Assembly (NCBI GenBank): GCA_015075645.1
Contig: JABTUF010000001.1
Span: 1 to 64,000, forward strand
DNA from: Burkholderiales bacterium
Lineage (GTDB): Bacteria > Pseudomonadota > Gammaproteobacteria > Burkholderiales > Casimicrobiaceae
DNA length: 64,000 bases
Direction of reading: 5' to 3'
Shown here: piece after piece, positions 8,992-18,429 of the stretch
How positions within the stretch are numbered: the stretch's first letter is position 1
Layout of the letters: every line of letters begins with the position of its first letter
Position numbers and translations under genes: made by a program
The notes under the pieces: model-generated
The model's input: only the letters and a program-made list of their open reading frames with translations
Database searches by the model: none
Told to the model about the DNA's origin: nothing

Positions 8992-9816
8992 GTGAAGTAC
9001 GCGACCGCAACGGAAGAACTTTCCGCTGCCGACGATGTGCAACGCACGCTGACGGTGAGCATCAGCGGCATCGGGCCCGTCATGGCGGGGCCGGATCGCA
9101 CACGGCGAACCGATGGGCAACTGGGCGCTGCTGCTGCAGCGATGCACGCACGCGGCCCTACCGCGGATGTATCGAGGCTGCGGGAGCGCGGCTACCAGGT
9201 GAGCCGGCGCGGGTCGAGCACTGATGCGGACGCATGACCTGAGGGCGCGGCACAAGCGCCGGTCTGGCGACGACCGATTCCAGGCACGCGCTGCCGGTGG
9301 CGGATCGCCTGCTGGCCTGGGAGTTTGCGCTGGCGTCGCCTAGGACGCATCTGACGCATGGCATCCGGACCGATGCGGGTTGGCTGTATCTGGCCGCAAC
9401 CGCGAGGTGGTTTATTGGCCGATACTGCCGCGGATGACGGCGGATGATCGGTCGATCCGATGCAACGGCGCCCGGATTGATGCATCACTCCAGCGACCGA
9501 AGCGGCGGCGCCTGTCTCCAGGGCCCGTGGTCGAGTTCGGCATGACCGTCGATGAGCCGCAACTGCGACAACGCGCCGACCGAGAGCCTTCAGCAGCTTG
9601 AAGAACGAGCGCGTGCACACCGGCGCGACGCGCGAGGCGGCGATCGCCGATCTGTTCGACTACATCGAGGTGTTCTACAACCGCAGGCGCAAGCACTCGA
9701 CGCTCGGCTATGTTTCGCCGGCGCGGTTCCTGGCCGGTTGGATCAGCAGTCAGCACGAGCAAGCCGTGGCAGCATGACCCCGTTCCCTTGGCGGACGAAA
9801 AACAGAGGGAAGCTCA
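8992..9816 (+). mobile_element. Decayed IS3-family element, orfB (DDE transposase) remnant and right end
   Basis: Read across several frames, the plus strand retains the order of an IS3 orfB. A GTG start leads into VKYA and, after a shift, FPLPTMC and RTLTVSISG. Then come MHARG with RLRERGYQVSR, LMRTHDLRARHKRR, DSRHALPVAD and RTDAGWLYLAA. After these, DNAPTES is followed by a 2-base loss and SSLKNERVHTGATREAAIADLFDYIEVFYN, with RRRKHSTLGYVSPARFLAGW ending at 9777. At least four frameshifts and large losses, including the expected DDE catalytic blocks, make it non-functional. The last 40 bases end in GAGGGAAGCTCA (9805-9816), a plausible terminal inverted repeat ending in CA. That terminus supplies the stop codon of the flanking methyltransferase gene. 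Confidence 0.8.
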
Positions 9817-10587
9817 GGGGAGCGGAATCACATCGGCGTCCTGGCCACAGATTTCCGACCTGACATCGGCGAAAAATGCGCGGAACAGGTCCTCAAACTG
9901 CTCAGGAATGTAGTACCTGGCCGAAAAGCCGTCCGTCGATCGGTAAAGCGATTCTTCATAACTCCGGGTCAGGAACCGAAAGTTAGCGATATGGGACTTC
10001 CAGAACACCAGCCGCGCTGCCATGCCGAGCCGGTTGTAGACCATTACTCGCGCCTGTCCTTCCGGACGAACGACGCGCGCGATTTCTCTGACGATTCTTG
10101 CGGTCCGCGCTGAGTGGTGAATCACGCCCCAGGACCAGACGAAATCGAATTCGTGGTCGTCAAATGCAAGGTTCTCTGCGTCGGCCTCGATGACTCGCGC
10201 GTTGAGCCCCTTTAGCGCCAAACGTCGCGAAGTTGCTTCGATAGATTTGGGGGACACGTCCACGGCCGTTACGTCTGCTCCCGCCCGAACCATCGTTTCA
10301 CAGTGAAAACCCATTCCGCAGCCGATTTCCAGAACACGTTTACCCTTCAGCTCCTCCAGCGGCATGATTTGATCGAACGGTTTCTGGCTACTTGCGAAAA
10401 GCCGCGCGCCGTGCAAGAACCGCTGATCGATCTGATCGAACCACTCGCGGGTGTAACGTTCCGAGTCAATCGTGCCGTGCCAATCGTAGGCCATCGCATT
10501 GCTGGTCCACCACGCGCGATTCCCCGTTTGAACCTGATCCGAACACATGTCTTCAAGCCGTTTCTCGGGATCTTTTTTGTCTTTCAT
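9814..10587 (-). pseudogene. Class I SAM methyltransferase, 3' end removed by IS3-type insertion
   Basis: The frame encodes 257 residues with motif I RVLEIGCGMGFHCETM, DVTAVDVSPKSIEA and a WSWGVIHHSART segment of UbiE/COQ5-like (methyltransferase-11) enzymes. It ends abruptly at GQDADVIPLP; related proteins, as I recall them, normally run on for some tens of residues after this point. The TGA stop (9816-9814) is made by the terminal TGA of the IS3 remnant's right end, so the native C-terminus was displaced. The catalytic core is intact and the product could still fold. Start chosen at the ATG at 10587, which is preceded by a good AAGGGA ribosome-binding site, rather than 15 codons upstream. 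Confidence 0.72.
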
Positions 10588-10674
10588 TCGTCCCTTCCTA
10601 ACGAATAGACGTTCGTTCGCAAAACATCCCACCGTGTCATACCGAGGCTGCGCTTGGGGCGGTTCAGTTCACGG

Positions 10675-11793
10675 TTACAGCACACTGCGTATTGCTGCTT
10701 CGTAAGATGAAATTGCCTGCTTCAACTCATGCGGCGCTCGGTACAGCCGCGCCTGTTGAACTAGTTGCTGGTCCGCTGCTTCATTTCGAACGATGCGCCC
10801 CATATTTTCAGCCAAACCATCAACATCGCCAACCTCAAATCCGAGGGCCGCTCCCTGTCTACACATCTCCCGTGCATCCGAACTGCAATAACTGGTGACT
10901 ACCGGCACGTCACAGAACATCGCCTCGAGCACGGCATTTGAAAAGCCTTCGTACTCTGATGCCAGAACCAGGGCCGCGGCAGCGCTCAGAATGGGCAGCG
11001 GATTCTCCAGTACGCCGATAAACGTCACCGAATCCTGGACGCCCAGACTCCTCACGAGCCGCTCCAACCTCTCCCTGGCTTCACCATCGCCAACGATCAC
11101 AAGACCACACTCACCGGCGCAACCTGCCCGTGAGTACGCCTCCACAATCGTGTCCACGCGTTTCATCGCATCGAGCCTGCCAACCCATACCATGTACCGC
11201 TCATGGCAGATTGAGATGGACGATCTCTGCGTCGCGAGCATGCCGACCCGATCGGCATCGACAATATTTGGCAGACGGATGCCGCATTCCGCGTGCCTGC
11301 CCATCATTTGGCATGTCTCCCGCAAACCATCAATGGAATTCGCTGTGATCAGATCGGCGCAAGTGTAGAGTCTCTTGATGGTTACCGTATGCATGAACCG
11401 GCGAAAACGGTTCGCGTTCTTCAGATTCTCGTGTGGGCGGGTGATTTCGTTGATGATCAGCTTGGGGCGATTCGTCATGCCCAGCAGCGCCATCGACGCC
11501 ACGGCAATCGGGAAGAGTCCGAATGCGAAGACTACGTCGTAGTGCGATTGCCGAATCAATCGCTGCAGTTGTATCGCAATGCCGAGGTAACTCCATCTAT
11601 TTTTCCAGTGAAGACGTAGTATCTTCCCTCTATGCGTTTGGCCAAGCGACCCGTTGTCATGGAGAACCGCAACGTCGGCTATGCCGCCAAAAAGGTGCTC
11701 CGCGAGCCTCGCCAATCGCGCCTCGGCGCCCCCACCTGCGATCCCCCCCCCGACCAACAGTACTGCGGGCTCCGCGCTGCTGCCCCTCCGCAT
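10675..11793 (-). CDS. GT4-family glycosyltransferase
   Basis: A 372-residue GT-B enzyme beginning with a glycine-rich acceptor loop (LLVGGGIAGGGAEARLARLAEHL). It has the middle segment DLITANSIDGLRE and the C-terminal donor domain YMVWVGRLDAMKRVDTIVEAY, plus LVLASEYEGFSNAVLEAMFCDVPVVTS, in which the E-x7-E motif is clear. It resembles the glycosyltransferases that act on N-acetyl-hexosamine-linked lipid carriers, but specificity is a guess. It is followed upstream, after a 12-bp gap, by the intact asparagine synthase gene, so the two are probably co-transcribed. Confidence 0.9.
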   Translation of the reverse strand: MRRGSSAEPAVLLVGGGIAGGGAEARLARLAEHLFGGIADVAVLHDNGSLGQTHRGKILRLHWKNRWSYLGIAIQLQRLIRQSHYDVVFAFGLFPIAVASMALLGMTNRPKLIINEITRPHENLKNANRFRRFMHTVTIKRLYTCADLITANSIDGLRETCQMMGRHAECGIRLPNIVDADRVGMLATQRSSISICHERYMVWVGRLDAMKRVDTIVEAYSRAGCAGECGLVIVGDGEARERLERLVRSLGVQDSVTFIGVLENPLPILSAAAALVLASEYEGFSNAVLEAMFCDVPVVTSYCSSDAREMCRQGAALGFEVGDVDGLAENMGRIVRNEAADQQLVQQARLYRAPHELKQAISSYEAAIRSVL

Positions 11794-11805
11794 AAAACGT
11801 GCTTC

Positions 11806-13734
11806 CTACCTTCCTTGCAAGACATCGTGGCGGACGGAGCAATCTTTCAGCAACAGCTTCAGATCGGCCAGCGATGCTTTTCCGAGAGAATGGCGAAACC
11901 AGAGTTCAAGCCATAGCACCAACCACAAGCGGGTCTCGTGACTGGCACCTTGCCGCTGTTCGGCGATCATTCGATGAACGGGCGCGGCACAAATCCAACC
12001 GTGCGAAGTTGCAACGCTGTCCCGCAGCAGGCTCTCCAAAATCGCGCCCAACCGACTGCGGAACCAATGCCTCAACGGCAAAGCAAAGCCCATCTTTCTC
12101 CGGTACACGATCTCAGGGGGCACCCACTTCGCAGCAATCTTCTTCAGAAGCCACTTACGTCGCCCCCAGTTCAGCTTCATCCTGTCCGGCAGATTCCATG
12201 CCGTCTCCACGACCTCTCGACCCAAATACGGGCACCGCGCTTCGAGCGACGCGGCCATGGTTGCCACGTCGACCTTGGTCAGGTAGTCGTCCGCCAATTG
12301 AACATGGAAGTCATCGAACAGCACCCGCTGCATTGCACTAGCGTCCGCCCGCTCGAGGGCCCTGCCCACGCGGAGTGAATCCAGATCACTTGCGAGTACG
12401 GACTGCAGTCGCGGTCCGGCCAACTCGACGAGTGCACCATGCCAGCTCAGGCTGTTCGTATAACCGCTACCGGGCGCAGCGAGCGAGAGTACGTTCAACG
12501 CCTGCCACCGCCTCCCTAGCGCTCCAAGGCGCGTGGCCAGGGCGGGAACGAGGTTCCTGCGCAGGCCGATTGGAATCAACGCCGCATAACGAGCGGCATA
12601 TACGGCGGACTGCACCCGCCAGTACCCACCGAATGACTCATCCCCGCCGTCACCGGTCAAGCACACTTTGACGTGCTCCCGCGCAAAGCTCGCCAGCAAG
12701 AAAGATGGCACACACGATGCGTCGCCAAATGGTTGTCCATACTGCACCACCAGGTGAGGCAAGCAAGAGAGTGCATCACGCAGATCCACCTCGCGCGTGT
12801 GAAGGGGGATGCCCAGATGCCCGGCCACCTTTCGCGCATGCGGGATCTCGTTGAAATCCGCCTCGGCAAATCCAAGTGCGAATGCCGGCAAACCAGGTTG
12901 TACGCGGCTGGCCATCGCGGCCACGAGCGATGAGTCGACACCGCCGCTGAGGAACAAGCCCACAGGCACATCCGCATCGAGACACCTGGTAACGCTATTC
13001 GCCACCGTCGATTCAACTGCCCGAAAGCACACCTGATACTCCTCGCTGAATGGTCTCGCCGAAGGAAATTCCCAATACCGCGCCAACCGTGGGCTTCCAC
13101 CGGGGACGATCTGCAAGATGTGAGCAGGGGGAAGAGCCCTGATTCCACTCCAGATAGTGTGCGATGCCGGAATGAAGCTGTGCACAAGGTGGCACGCGAT
13201 GGCCACGGGATCGATCTCCCGCTCCGGCAAGAACGGCGCGATGGCCTCAATCGAAGAGGCAAAGATTAGCCCGGCAGCGCTGCCGCAGTAGTAGAGCGGT
13301 TTCTCGCCGAAACGGTCGCGCGCCAGCAACAGAGTCTCTCTCCGCGCATCCCAGATCGCAATGGCGAACATCCCGTCCAGCTTCCCGAAGATCGCACTAC
13401 CCCATGTCTCGTAACCCTTCACAATCACTTCGGTATCGGATCGCGAGCGAAACGACTGTCCCATCGCGACCAACTCAGATCTCAGCTCGCGCCAGTTGTA
13501 TATCTCCCCGTTAAACACGACCTGAACGTCGCCGTCGCTGCCCGCCAAGGGGCAACGCCCGGCTTCGCTCAAGTCCCGAATGCTCAACCGCCGGTGTACG
13601 AGCCCGATATGCTTCGCGCGATACATACCCAAGTCGTCCGGACCGCGATACAGCATCGCGCCGCCCATTGCGATGAGATCGCTTTCGCGTGGTATCGCCG
13701 CTTCGTGAAGGAACTCGCCGCCCAAGCCGCACAT
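11806..13734 (-). CDS. asnB: Asparagine synthase (glutamine-hydrolysing)-like amidotransferase
   Basis: A 642-residue AsnB-type protein. It begins MCGLGGEF, with the nucleophilic cysteine exposed after methionine removal, followed by MLYRGPDDLG and the glutamine-binding FNGEIYNWRELR in the class II glutaminase domain (about residues 2-210). The synthetase domain has the PP-loop LFLSGGVDSSLVAAMA, VCLTGDGGDESFGGYWR and YRRKMGFALPLRHW. AsnB-like proteins in polysaccharide loci are thought to amidate uronic acids or other carboxylates of the glycan rather than make free asparagine; that role is inferred from context. The start at 13734 is fixed by the obligatory Met-Cys; the open frame further upstream is not conserved. 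The intact catalytic cysteine contrasts with the truncated paralogue at 7.1-8.6 kb. Confidence 0.92.
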   Translation of the reverse strand: MCGLGGEFLHEAAIPRESDLIAMGGAMLYRGPDDLGMYRAKHIGLVHRRLSIRDLSEAGRCPLAGSDGDVQVVFNGEIYNWRELRSELVAMGQSFRSRSDTEVIVKGYETWGSAIFGKLDGMFAIAIWDARRETLLLARDRFGEKPLYYCGSAAGLIFASSIEAIAPFLPEREIDPVAIACHLVHSFIPASHTIWSGIRALPPAHILQIVPGGSPRLARYWEFPSARPFSEEYQVCFRAVESTVANSVTRCLDADVPVGLFLSGGVDSSLVAAMASRVQPGLPAFALGFAEADFNEIPHARKVAGHLGIPLHTREVDLRDALSCLPHLVVQYGQPFGDASCVPSFLLASFAREHVKVCLTGDGGDESFGGYWRVQSAVYAARYAALIPIGLRRNLVPALATRLGALGRRWQALNVLSLAAPGSGYTNSLSWHGALVELAGPRLQSVLASDLDSLRVGRALERADASAMQRVLFDDFHVQLADDYLTKVDVATMAASLEARCPYLGREVVETAWNLPDRMKLNWGRRKWLLKKIAAKWVPPEIVYRRKMGFALPLRHWFRSRLGAILESLLRDSVATSHGWICAAPVHRMIAEQRQGASHETRLWLVLWLELWFRHSLGKASLADLKLLLKDCSVRHDVLQGR

Positions 13735-13753
13735 GGTTACGTCGCTCGTCTCT

Positions 13754-14722
13754 CTACAGCGCCAAGGCGGAGCGGCACCTGAATGTGGCAAACGGATCGT
13801 GGGACGGAACCTCGATCCGATGGAGCGTGTACGGGGTTGTCGTCCCAACGTTGCTGCCCTTCACTTGCGTGACGGCAGCCTCGAAACCCGCAACTCGCAC
13901 CGCGTCAACGCACCGATCATCGAATGCGCCGTCCGGGAACGCAAAGAGTCGGCAAGGTTCGCCCAGCTCGTCTTCGATTCTCCGCTTCGACCCCAAAAGC
14001 TCGTCTGCGACGACCTTGTCGGAGGAAACTGGGAGATAGCTGTGAAATTCAGTGTGCGACCCGAACCGTACACCGTGGTCACGCATCGTTCTGATCTGGT
14101 CCCAACGGAGAGGCCGGCGCACCCAGTCAACTGGAACGCGGAGATGGGCGCGCAAGGCTTCCAGAAGCTCGAACCTCTCACCCGGCGGCAACGGGGCCCA
14201 CTGGTGCTGAAGGTTCCGAGCAACCGCGATCTTCTCCTTCAGACTTCCGAGCCGCGCGGGGAACGGAAACGACATCACGTTCAGCGTTGCTCGCTCAAGG
14301 ATCTCAACGATCTGTGTGGGCCAAGGTGGGCGGCCAGAATCGATGAAGTCAGTGGCCAGAAAGACGGTCGCCGGAACCCCGTACTGCTTCAGCAACGGCC
14401 AGGCGAAGGTGAAATTGTCCTCGAAACCGTCGTCGATCGTCAGGGCCAGGAAAGGCTGGTGTTCCACGGCTCCAGCTCGGATGTTTCCGACGCCCTGTTC
14501 CAGCGAAACCATGCAGAAGTGGGACCTCAAGTAACGCAGGTGCCGCTCGAACTGACGCACAGGCAGAGCCCCGAACAGCCCCTGCGGCACACCGTCCCCG
14601 AACGAATGGTAGGTGAGGACGAGCAAATGGCCACGCAACGCGTCGCGCCTGCGGTGTGGCGCTCCGCTGGCGTCGAGCCCGCCGTGAATCAGACCCTTCG
14701 CGACGTACTTCAGCCAATTCAC
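13754..14722 (-). CDS. Polysaccharide deacetylase (NodB-homology, CE4)
   Basis: A 322-residue carbohydrate esterase family 4 protein. The NodB domain opens with LTYHSFGDG and contains the aspartate pair of motif 1 in FLALTIDDGFEDNF. The zinc histidines are in FGSHTEFHSYLP (motif 2), and RLFAFPDGAFDD corresponds to motif 3. It should remove N- or O-acetyl groups from the glycan or a precursor. No signal peptide is evident, so it may act in the cytoplasm or be anchored through partners. The start is a GTG at 14722 that overlaps the TGA of the upstream glycosyltransferase (GTGA), indicating coupling. It is followed by an intact asnB. Confidence 0.9.
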   Translation of the reverse strand: MNWLKYVAKGLIHGGLDASGAPHRRRDALRGHLLVLTYHSFGDGVPQGLFGALPVRQFERHLRYLRSHFCMVSLEQGVGNIRAGAVEHQPFLALTIDDGFEDNFTFAWPLLKQYGVPATVFLATDFIDSGRPPWPTQIVEILERATLNVMSFPFPARLGSLKEKIAVARNLQHQWAPLPPGERFELLEALRAHLRVPVDWVRRPLRWDQIRTMRDHGVRFGSHTEFHSYLPVSSDKVVADELLGSKRRIEDELGEPCRLFAFPDGAFDDRCVDAVRVAGFEAAVTQVKGSNVGTTTPYTLHRIEVPSHDPFATFRCRSALAL

Positions 14723-15918
14723 GGTAGAGCCTTGACCCCTCCGCGCCGCTCGAACGCATAGCGCGTTGCCGCGATCACGTTCTCCATATTCGGCTCGTAG
14801 GCGAAGAACTGCGCCTGTCTCCTGGCGGCTTCGCCCATCTTGTGCCGCTCGTCCACAGGCAACGCGAAGTGTCTCGTCATCGCGTTGGAAAGGAGATCAG
14901 CCTCCGGCGACTCGACGACGTATCCGTTCACGCCGTCCTCGATGAGCCCGCCGGCAGCCGGCACAACGCGACTCACCACACATGGCCTTCGGCAGAGCAT
15001 GGCCTCGTTGATCATTCTTGCCCACGTCTCGTAGCGTGAGGAGCAGAGGACCACATCACAGGCAAGATAGTAGGGCACCGTCTGCAGACTGGGAACGAAG
15101 CCGGCGAAGTGGATCCTGCTGGGTTCGACATGGCGGCACACTTCAGCCTTCATGGCGTCGGTCATCCGGCCGGATCCGACGATCAGGAAGCGGGCCCGGG
15201 GATCCTTACTTGCGACCCGATGGAACGTCTCCATGGCGATGTCGGGACCCTTGAACCAATTGTGCTGTGCGATGAAAAGGATCACGTGATCGTCGTCCGC
15301 CCAGCCCTGATCAGTTCGCAGTGCGAGCGCGGCTTCCTGTACTTGCGCGCTCTCGGACGCCGCGAGGAAGTGCTCGGTATCGACCGAGTAGGGTACGAAG
15401 AACAGCGAAGATTCCTTCGCGCCGGCATCCATCAAGACCTTCCGACTGTAATCGCCGCCATAGTGGTGCGCATCGAACATTCTCAGCACGAAGCTGCGAA
15501 ACGGCCGCATCAGCCGCCCTTTCAGCGGTCGCCGCGGGTCGAGAAAGTAGTTGAGCGTTCCCCGATGTACTTGTGCCTGTCCGCGCCACCAGTTCCGCAC
15601 GATGATCTCCAGCGCGCCCGGCCAACCGTAACCATACATGAGGACCACGTGGGCGCCCCATGTCCGCGCAGCCAATCTCAACGCGTCCGCATTCTCCCCT
15701 TGGGCCGACTCGTAGCCGGCGAGCAGGTCGTCGCCCCAATCGATGCGACCCGCGTACTGCGCGTCAAACCGCTGTCTGTCGACTTTCTGGACGTAGAAGA
15801 CCTTGAAGACCAGGTCCTCGCGCCGCGCACACAACCGGAAGAGCGGGACCTCGAAGTGCGAGATCGATTCTGTGAGTACCGCCAGTCGCAGCGGCGACTC
15901 GGAAGGATCGGTGTGCAT
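14719..15918 (-). CDS. GT4-family glycosyltransferase
   Basis: A 399-residue glycosyltransferase with an N-terminal acceptor domain (LRLAVLTESISHFEVPLFRLCARR) and a C-terminal GT-B donor domain. The donor domain contains ILFIAQHNWFKGPDIAMETF, FLIVGSGRMTDAMKAE and LCSSRYETWARMINEAMLCRRPCVVS, where the E-T-W-x4-E arrangement matches the donor-binding acidic pair. The ATG at 15918 is selected because the conserved fold begins there; about 100 further in-frame codons upstream have no family resemblance. It overlaps the deacetylase GTG start by 4 bases. The 178-bp gap upstream to the methyltransferase at 16.1 kb contains nothing recognisable. Confidence 0.86.
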   Translation of the reverse strand: MHTDPSESPLRLAVLTESISHFEVPLFRLCARREDLVFKVFYVQKVDRQRFDAQYAGRIDWGDDLLAGYESAQGENADALRLAARTWGAHVVLMYGYGWPGALEIIVRNWWRGQAQVHRGTLNYFLDPRRPLKGRLMRPFRSFVLRMFDAHHYGGDYSRKVLMDAGAKESSLFFVPYSVDTEHFLAASESAQVQEAALALRTDQGWADDDHVILFIAQHNWFKGPDIAMETFHRVASKDPRARFLIVGSGRMTDAMKAEVCRHVEPSRIHFAGFVPSLQTVPYYLACDVVLCSSRYETWARMINEAMLCRRPCVVSRVVPAAGGLIEDGVNGYVVESPEADLLSNAMTRHFALPVDERHKMGEAARRQAQFFAYEPNMENVIAATRYAFERRGGVKALP

Positions 15919-16096
15919 CAGAGGGAGGCTCAGGCGTCGCGAAGACTGTCTTCGCCGCATCCCACATCGAGCAGGACATCTCCCGGTCCGACACTTGTTG
16001 CGAGGCGGCTGCTGAATTCGCGACCAGATCCGTAGCCGCAGAGATCGAGGTAATGACTCGGAAGACGGCGTTGCAGCGGAGCGAGAGGGCGCGCAA

Positions 16097-16804
16097 TCAA
16101 TTGCCGGATCCAGATGCAGGAGAATCGAGGTCAAGTGCCGCGTCCCTTGGCGCCAGTACGGCAAGATAGTCCGAGGCGAGGCGCGGGTGCGGAGCCATTC
16201 GATCGAGCGCGTAGCAGAAGACATTGCCCGCCGCGACCCCGAGCAAGCCGATCGGGCGAAGTGCGCGGTACCTCATCAGGCCGCCCATCAGACAAGTGTT
16301 CCACAGCGACGCAAAGCGGGTGAACAACCCGCCCAGTCGCATGCATTCGCGCACCTGCAACCCGACTGTGTCCGCAACTGCCCGCAGCCCCTCCGGCATC
16401 AACCGAAAGTAGTCGTGCGGGGCGTCGTGCTCCGGATAGCACATGCTCTCGAAAACGATCACGCTCCCCCCGGCACGTAGCAGCCGACGCACCTCCTTCA
16501 GGACCGCTGAAGGTTCGGGAACATCTGTGATGGCTTGGCACAACAGGACCGCGTCCGCCGAGCGGTCGGGCAGCGGGACGCACCTCATATCCCCTCTGAT
16601 GACCTCCGCATCCAGCGGATCGTGGTCCACCCGCAGATACTGGCGCGCGTAGGGAAAGCACTTTCGGAACGGACTCTCACCACACGCCAGGTCGAGTACG
16701 ACGCCAGTGTGGGCTCGCCCCAACTTCTCGAGGGCGGGGAGCAGGTACCTGCCAACGACCCAGTTCTCTCCAAAGACGGACTCGAACTTCCGCAGGCGGG
16801 TCAT
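16097..16804 (-). CDS. Class I SAM-dependent methyltransferase
   Basis: A 235-residue methyltransferase-11-type protein: motif I VLDLACGESPFRK, acidic beta-2 end LRVDHDPLDAE, ADAVLLCQAITDVPEPSAVLKEVRRLLRAGG and a C-terminal helix-rich region with two hydrophobic stretches (TCLMGGLMRYRALRPIGLLGVAAGNVFCYAL), suggesting membrane association. The start at 16804 is preferred over a longer form because its ATG overlaps the TGA of the upstream polymerase gene (ATGA), a clear coupling signature. Likely modifies a lipid-linked intermediate or a non-reducing-end sugar; substrate unknown. Confidence 0.83.
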   Translation of the reverse strand: MTRLRKFESVFGENWVVGRYLLPALEKLGRAHTGVVLDLACGESPFRKCFPYARQYLRVDHDPLDAEVIRGDMRCVPLPDRSADAVLLCQAITDVPEPSAVLKEVRRLLRAGGSVIVFESMCYPEHDAPHDYFRLMPEGLRAVADTVGLQVRECMRLGGLFTRFASLWNTCLMGGLMRYRALRPIGLLGVAAGNVFCYALDRMAPHPRLASDYLAVLAPRDAALDLDSPASGSGN

Positions 16805-18429
16805 GTCCGCCGACTCACCGGAGCCAGAGTCAGAATCCGCGACGTGCGCTGCTGCATCACCCCCCTCAGCGAAGGATAGAGTAGGTAAAGCGCCCAAAGA
16901 ATCAGGGCCACGCGAATCAGGTCGGTCAGGATCGGCTGAACCGTCACCCCGACGTCCAGTAGCATCAGGACGGTCATTGCCAGCAATACCAGCCAGTGCG
17001 GCGACAGGATGTTCCCCCGCCGTGCCTTAGCTTCCACAAACGCGAGCCAGCCACCCATGCACGCCATGCCGAGGACGATGCCGGCATAGCCCCACGCGAA
17101 ATACAGACTGCCCAAAAGGGTCACCGATATGCCGCCGTACCTCCACCCATAGTATTCGGCGGCATTGCGGCCGGAATGGAAGAACTCCGGCTTGTCAGGC
17201 ACGATGAATCGGGGAAGGACCGCGTATAGGGGTGCGAATACACTCTCCCAAGCGTGCTCGTACGGCGATATTCTCCCGGTATGCTCCAGCAGGTCCGAGA
17301 ACGTCGTCGCATGGCTGAGCCGACTCAACACAGTCTTCGTCTTCACCTCCGTTTCCCGGTCCTCGTAGGCATCGACAAACGGCACACTCGCCATCACTGC
17401 GCGTCCGAAGGACTCCACTTGCACTGTGATGTCGAACACGTTCCCCCCCGCGTCGTGCTCGGCCAGAATGAGCGCACGGTACTCCGTGATGACGAGGAAC
17501 GCGGCGTAAAACACCATCACTGCTCCCGCACCAATAGCCGCTTGTCGGAGATTGAGTCGTATCGGCAGCACTGCCCCCACGAGCAACACGACGACGATCC
17601 CGCGAATGATCGAAGCCTTGGATCCAATCGTGACTATCTCGACGACCGAGATGCCGACGAGGCACCAAAACAGCAGCGTCAGGTGGCGGTCAGTCAACTT
17701 CTTGTAGTAGAGGACCAGGAAGCCGAAGAGAAACGGCTGCCTCAACGCACTCATCAGGCCGAGTGCCTGATGCAGTGTGCCGGCGGCACTCTCCACGTTA
17801 ACCGCATTGCGTTCGACGAAGGTAAGCGAGATTCCAAAAAGCACAACCGACAAAGCCCAAGAGATCACGGCCAGCCACCCGATGCTGGTCACGATATAGA
17901 CCGTATAGCTAATTCGGCCGCGTATCCACTCAGCCTCGCGGCCTAACGCCCCTTTCGGGTTGCGAAACAGCAAGACCACGAATGCGTATGCAACGGCAAA
18001 GGCGCTAAATCCCCGTAGAGCCCACAGTATGCTGAAGGCGAGACTCTCCAATGGGGCGGGCCTCCAACCGGAATAGAAATCGTAGAACAGCACTTCCAGA
18101 GGATAGGCGAGCACATAGGCGACGACTACTAGCATTGCCGCCGACAAGACGAATCCATCGCGCTTCGATATTGCCAACAGGACAAGCGCAACCACAAGAA
18201 ACAAACCCGCGGCGACCTCACCGCTCAGGTCGAGCATGCTCAGCGTAGAGACTCCCGCCAGGCATAAGGCAAGCAACGAGCGATTGGCTACGCGCACGAT
18301 TCCGCCACCATGCGGGACTGCCGGTGGATGGTCGCCTGCAACCGCAATCGTGTCACCGGAGAGAACGACGCAGGTGAATGGCTGCTTCGCGTCAGTTTCG
18401 CGCAAGCTGCCTGATGCTGATCCTCGCAT
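16801..18429 (-). CDS. Wzy-like O-antigen/capsule polymerase (polytopic membrane protein)
   Basis: The protein has about ten to twelve hydrophobic segments, a basic cytoplasmic loop pattern and a long extracytoplasmic-looking loop (roughly from EYRALILAEHDAGGNVFD to HSGRNAAEYYGWRYGG). This is the layout of Wzy/WaaL-type polymerases. There is no strong sequence signature, so the call rests on topology and on its position next to the flippase gene. The start is uncertain: the ATG at 18429 overlaps the flippase by 38 bp and adds 44 hydrophilic residues, while a GTG at 18297 starts just before the first membrane segment. It would polymerise repeat units on the periplasmic face. Confidence 0.68.
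   Translation of the reverse strand: MRGSASGSLRETDAKQPFTCVVLSGDTIAVAGDHPPAVPHGGGIVRVANRSLLALCLAGVSTLSMLDLSGEVAAGLFLVVALVLLAISKRDGFVLSAAMLVVVAYVLAYPLEVLFYDFYSGWRPAPLESLAFSILWALRGFSAFAVAYAFVVLLFRNPKGALGREAEWIRGRISYTVYIVTSIGWLAVISWALSVVLFGISLTFVERNAVNVESAAGTLHQALGLMSALRQPFLFGFLVLYYKKLTDRHLTLLFWCLVGISVVEIVTIGSKASIIRGIVVVLLVGAVLPIRLNLRQAAIGAGAVMVFYAAFLVITEYRALILAEHDAGGNVFDITVQVESFGRAVMASVPFVDAYEDRETEVKTKTVLSRLSHATTFSDLLEHTGRISPYEHAWESVFAPLYAVLPRFIVPDKPEFFHSGRNAAEYYGWRYGGISVTLLGSLYFAWGYAGIVLGMACMGGWLAFVEAKARRGNILSPHWLVLLAMTVLMLLDVGVTVQPILTDLIRVALILWALYLLYPSLRGVMQQRTSRILTLAPVSRRT

Noticed and set aside
9050..9085. A phrase reading SISGIGPVMAG that resembles the IS110-type GIGP motif
   Set aside because: Neighbouring pieces in the correct order (KYA, FPLPTMC, RERGYQVSR, DSRHALPV) show it is the SVSGYY-type N-terminal region of an IS3 orfB.
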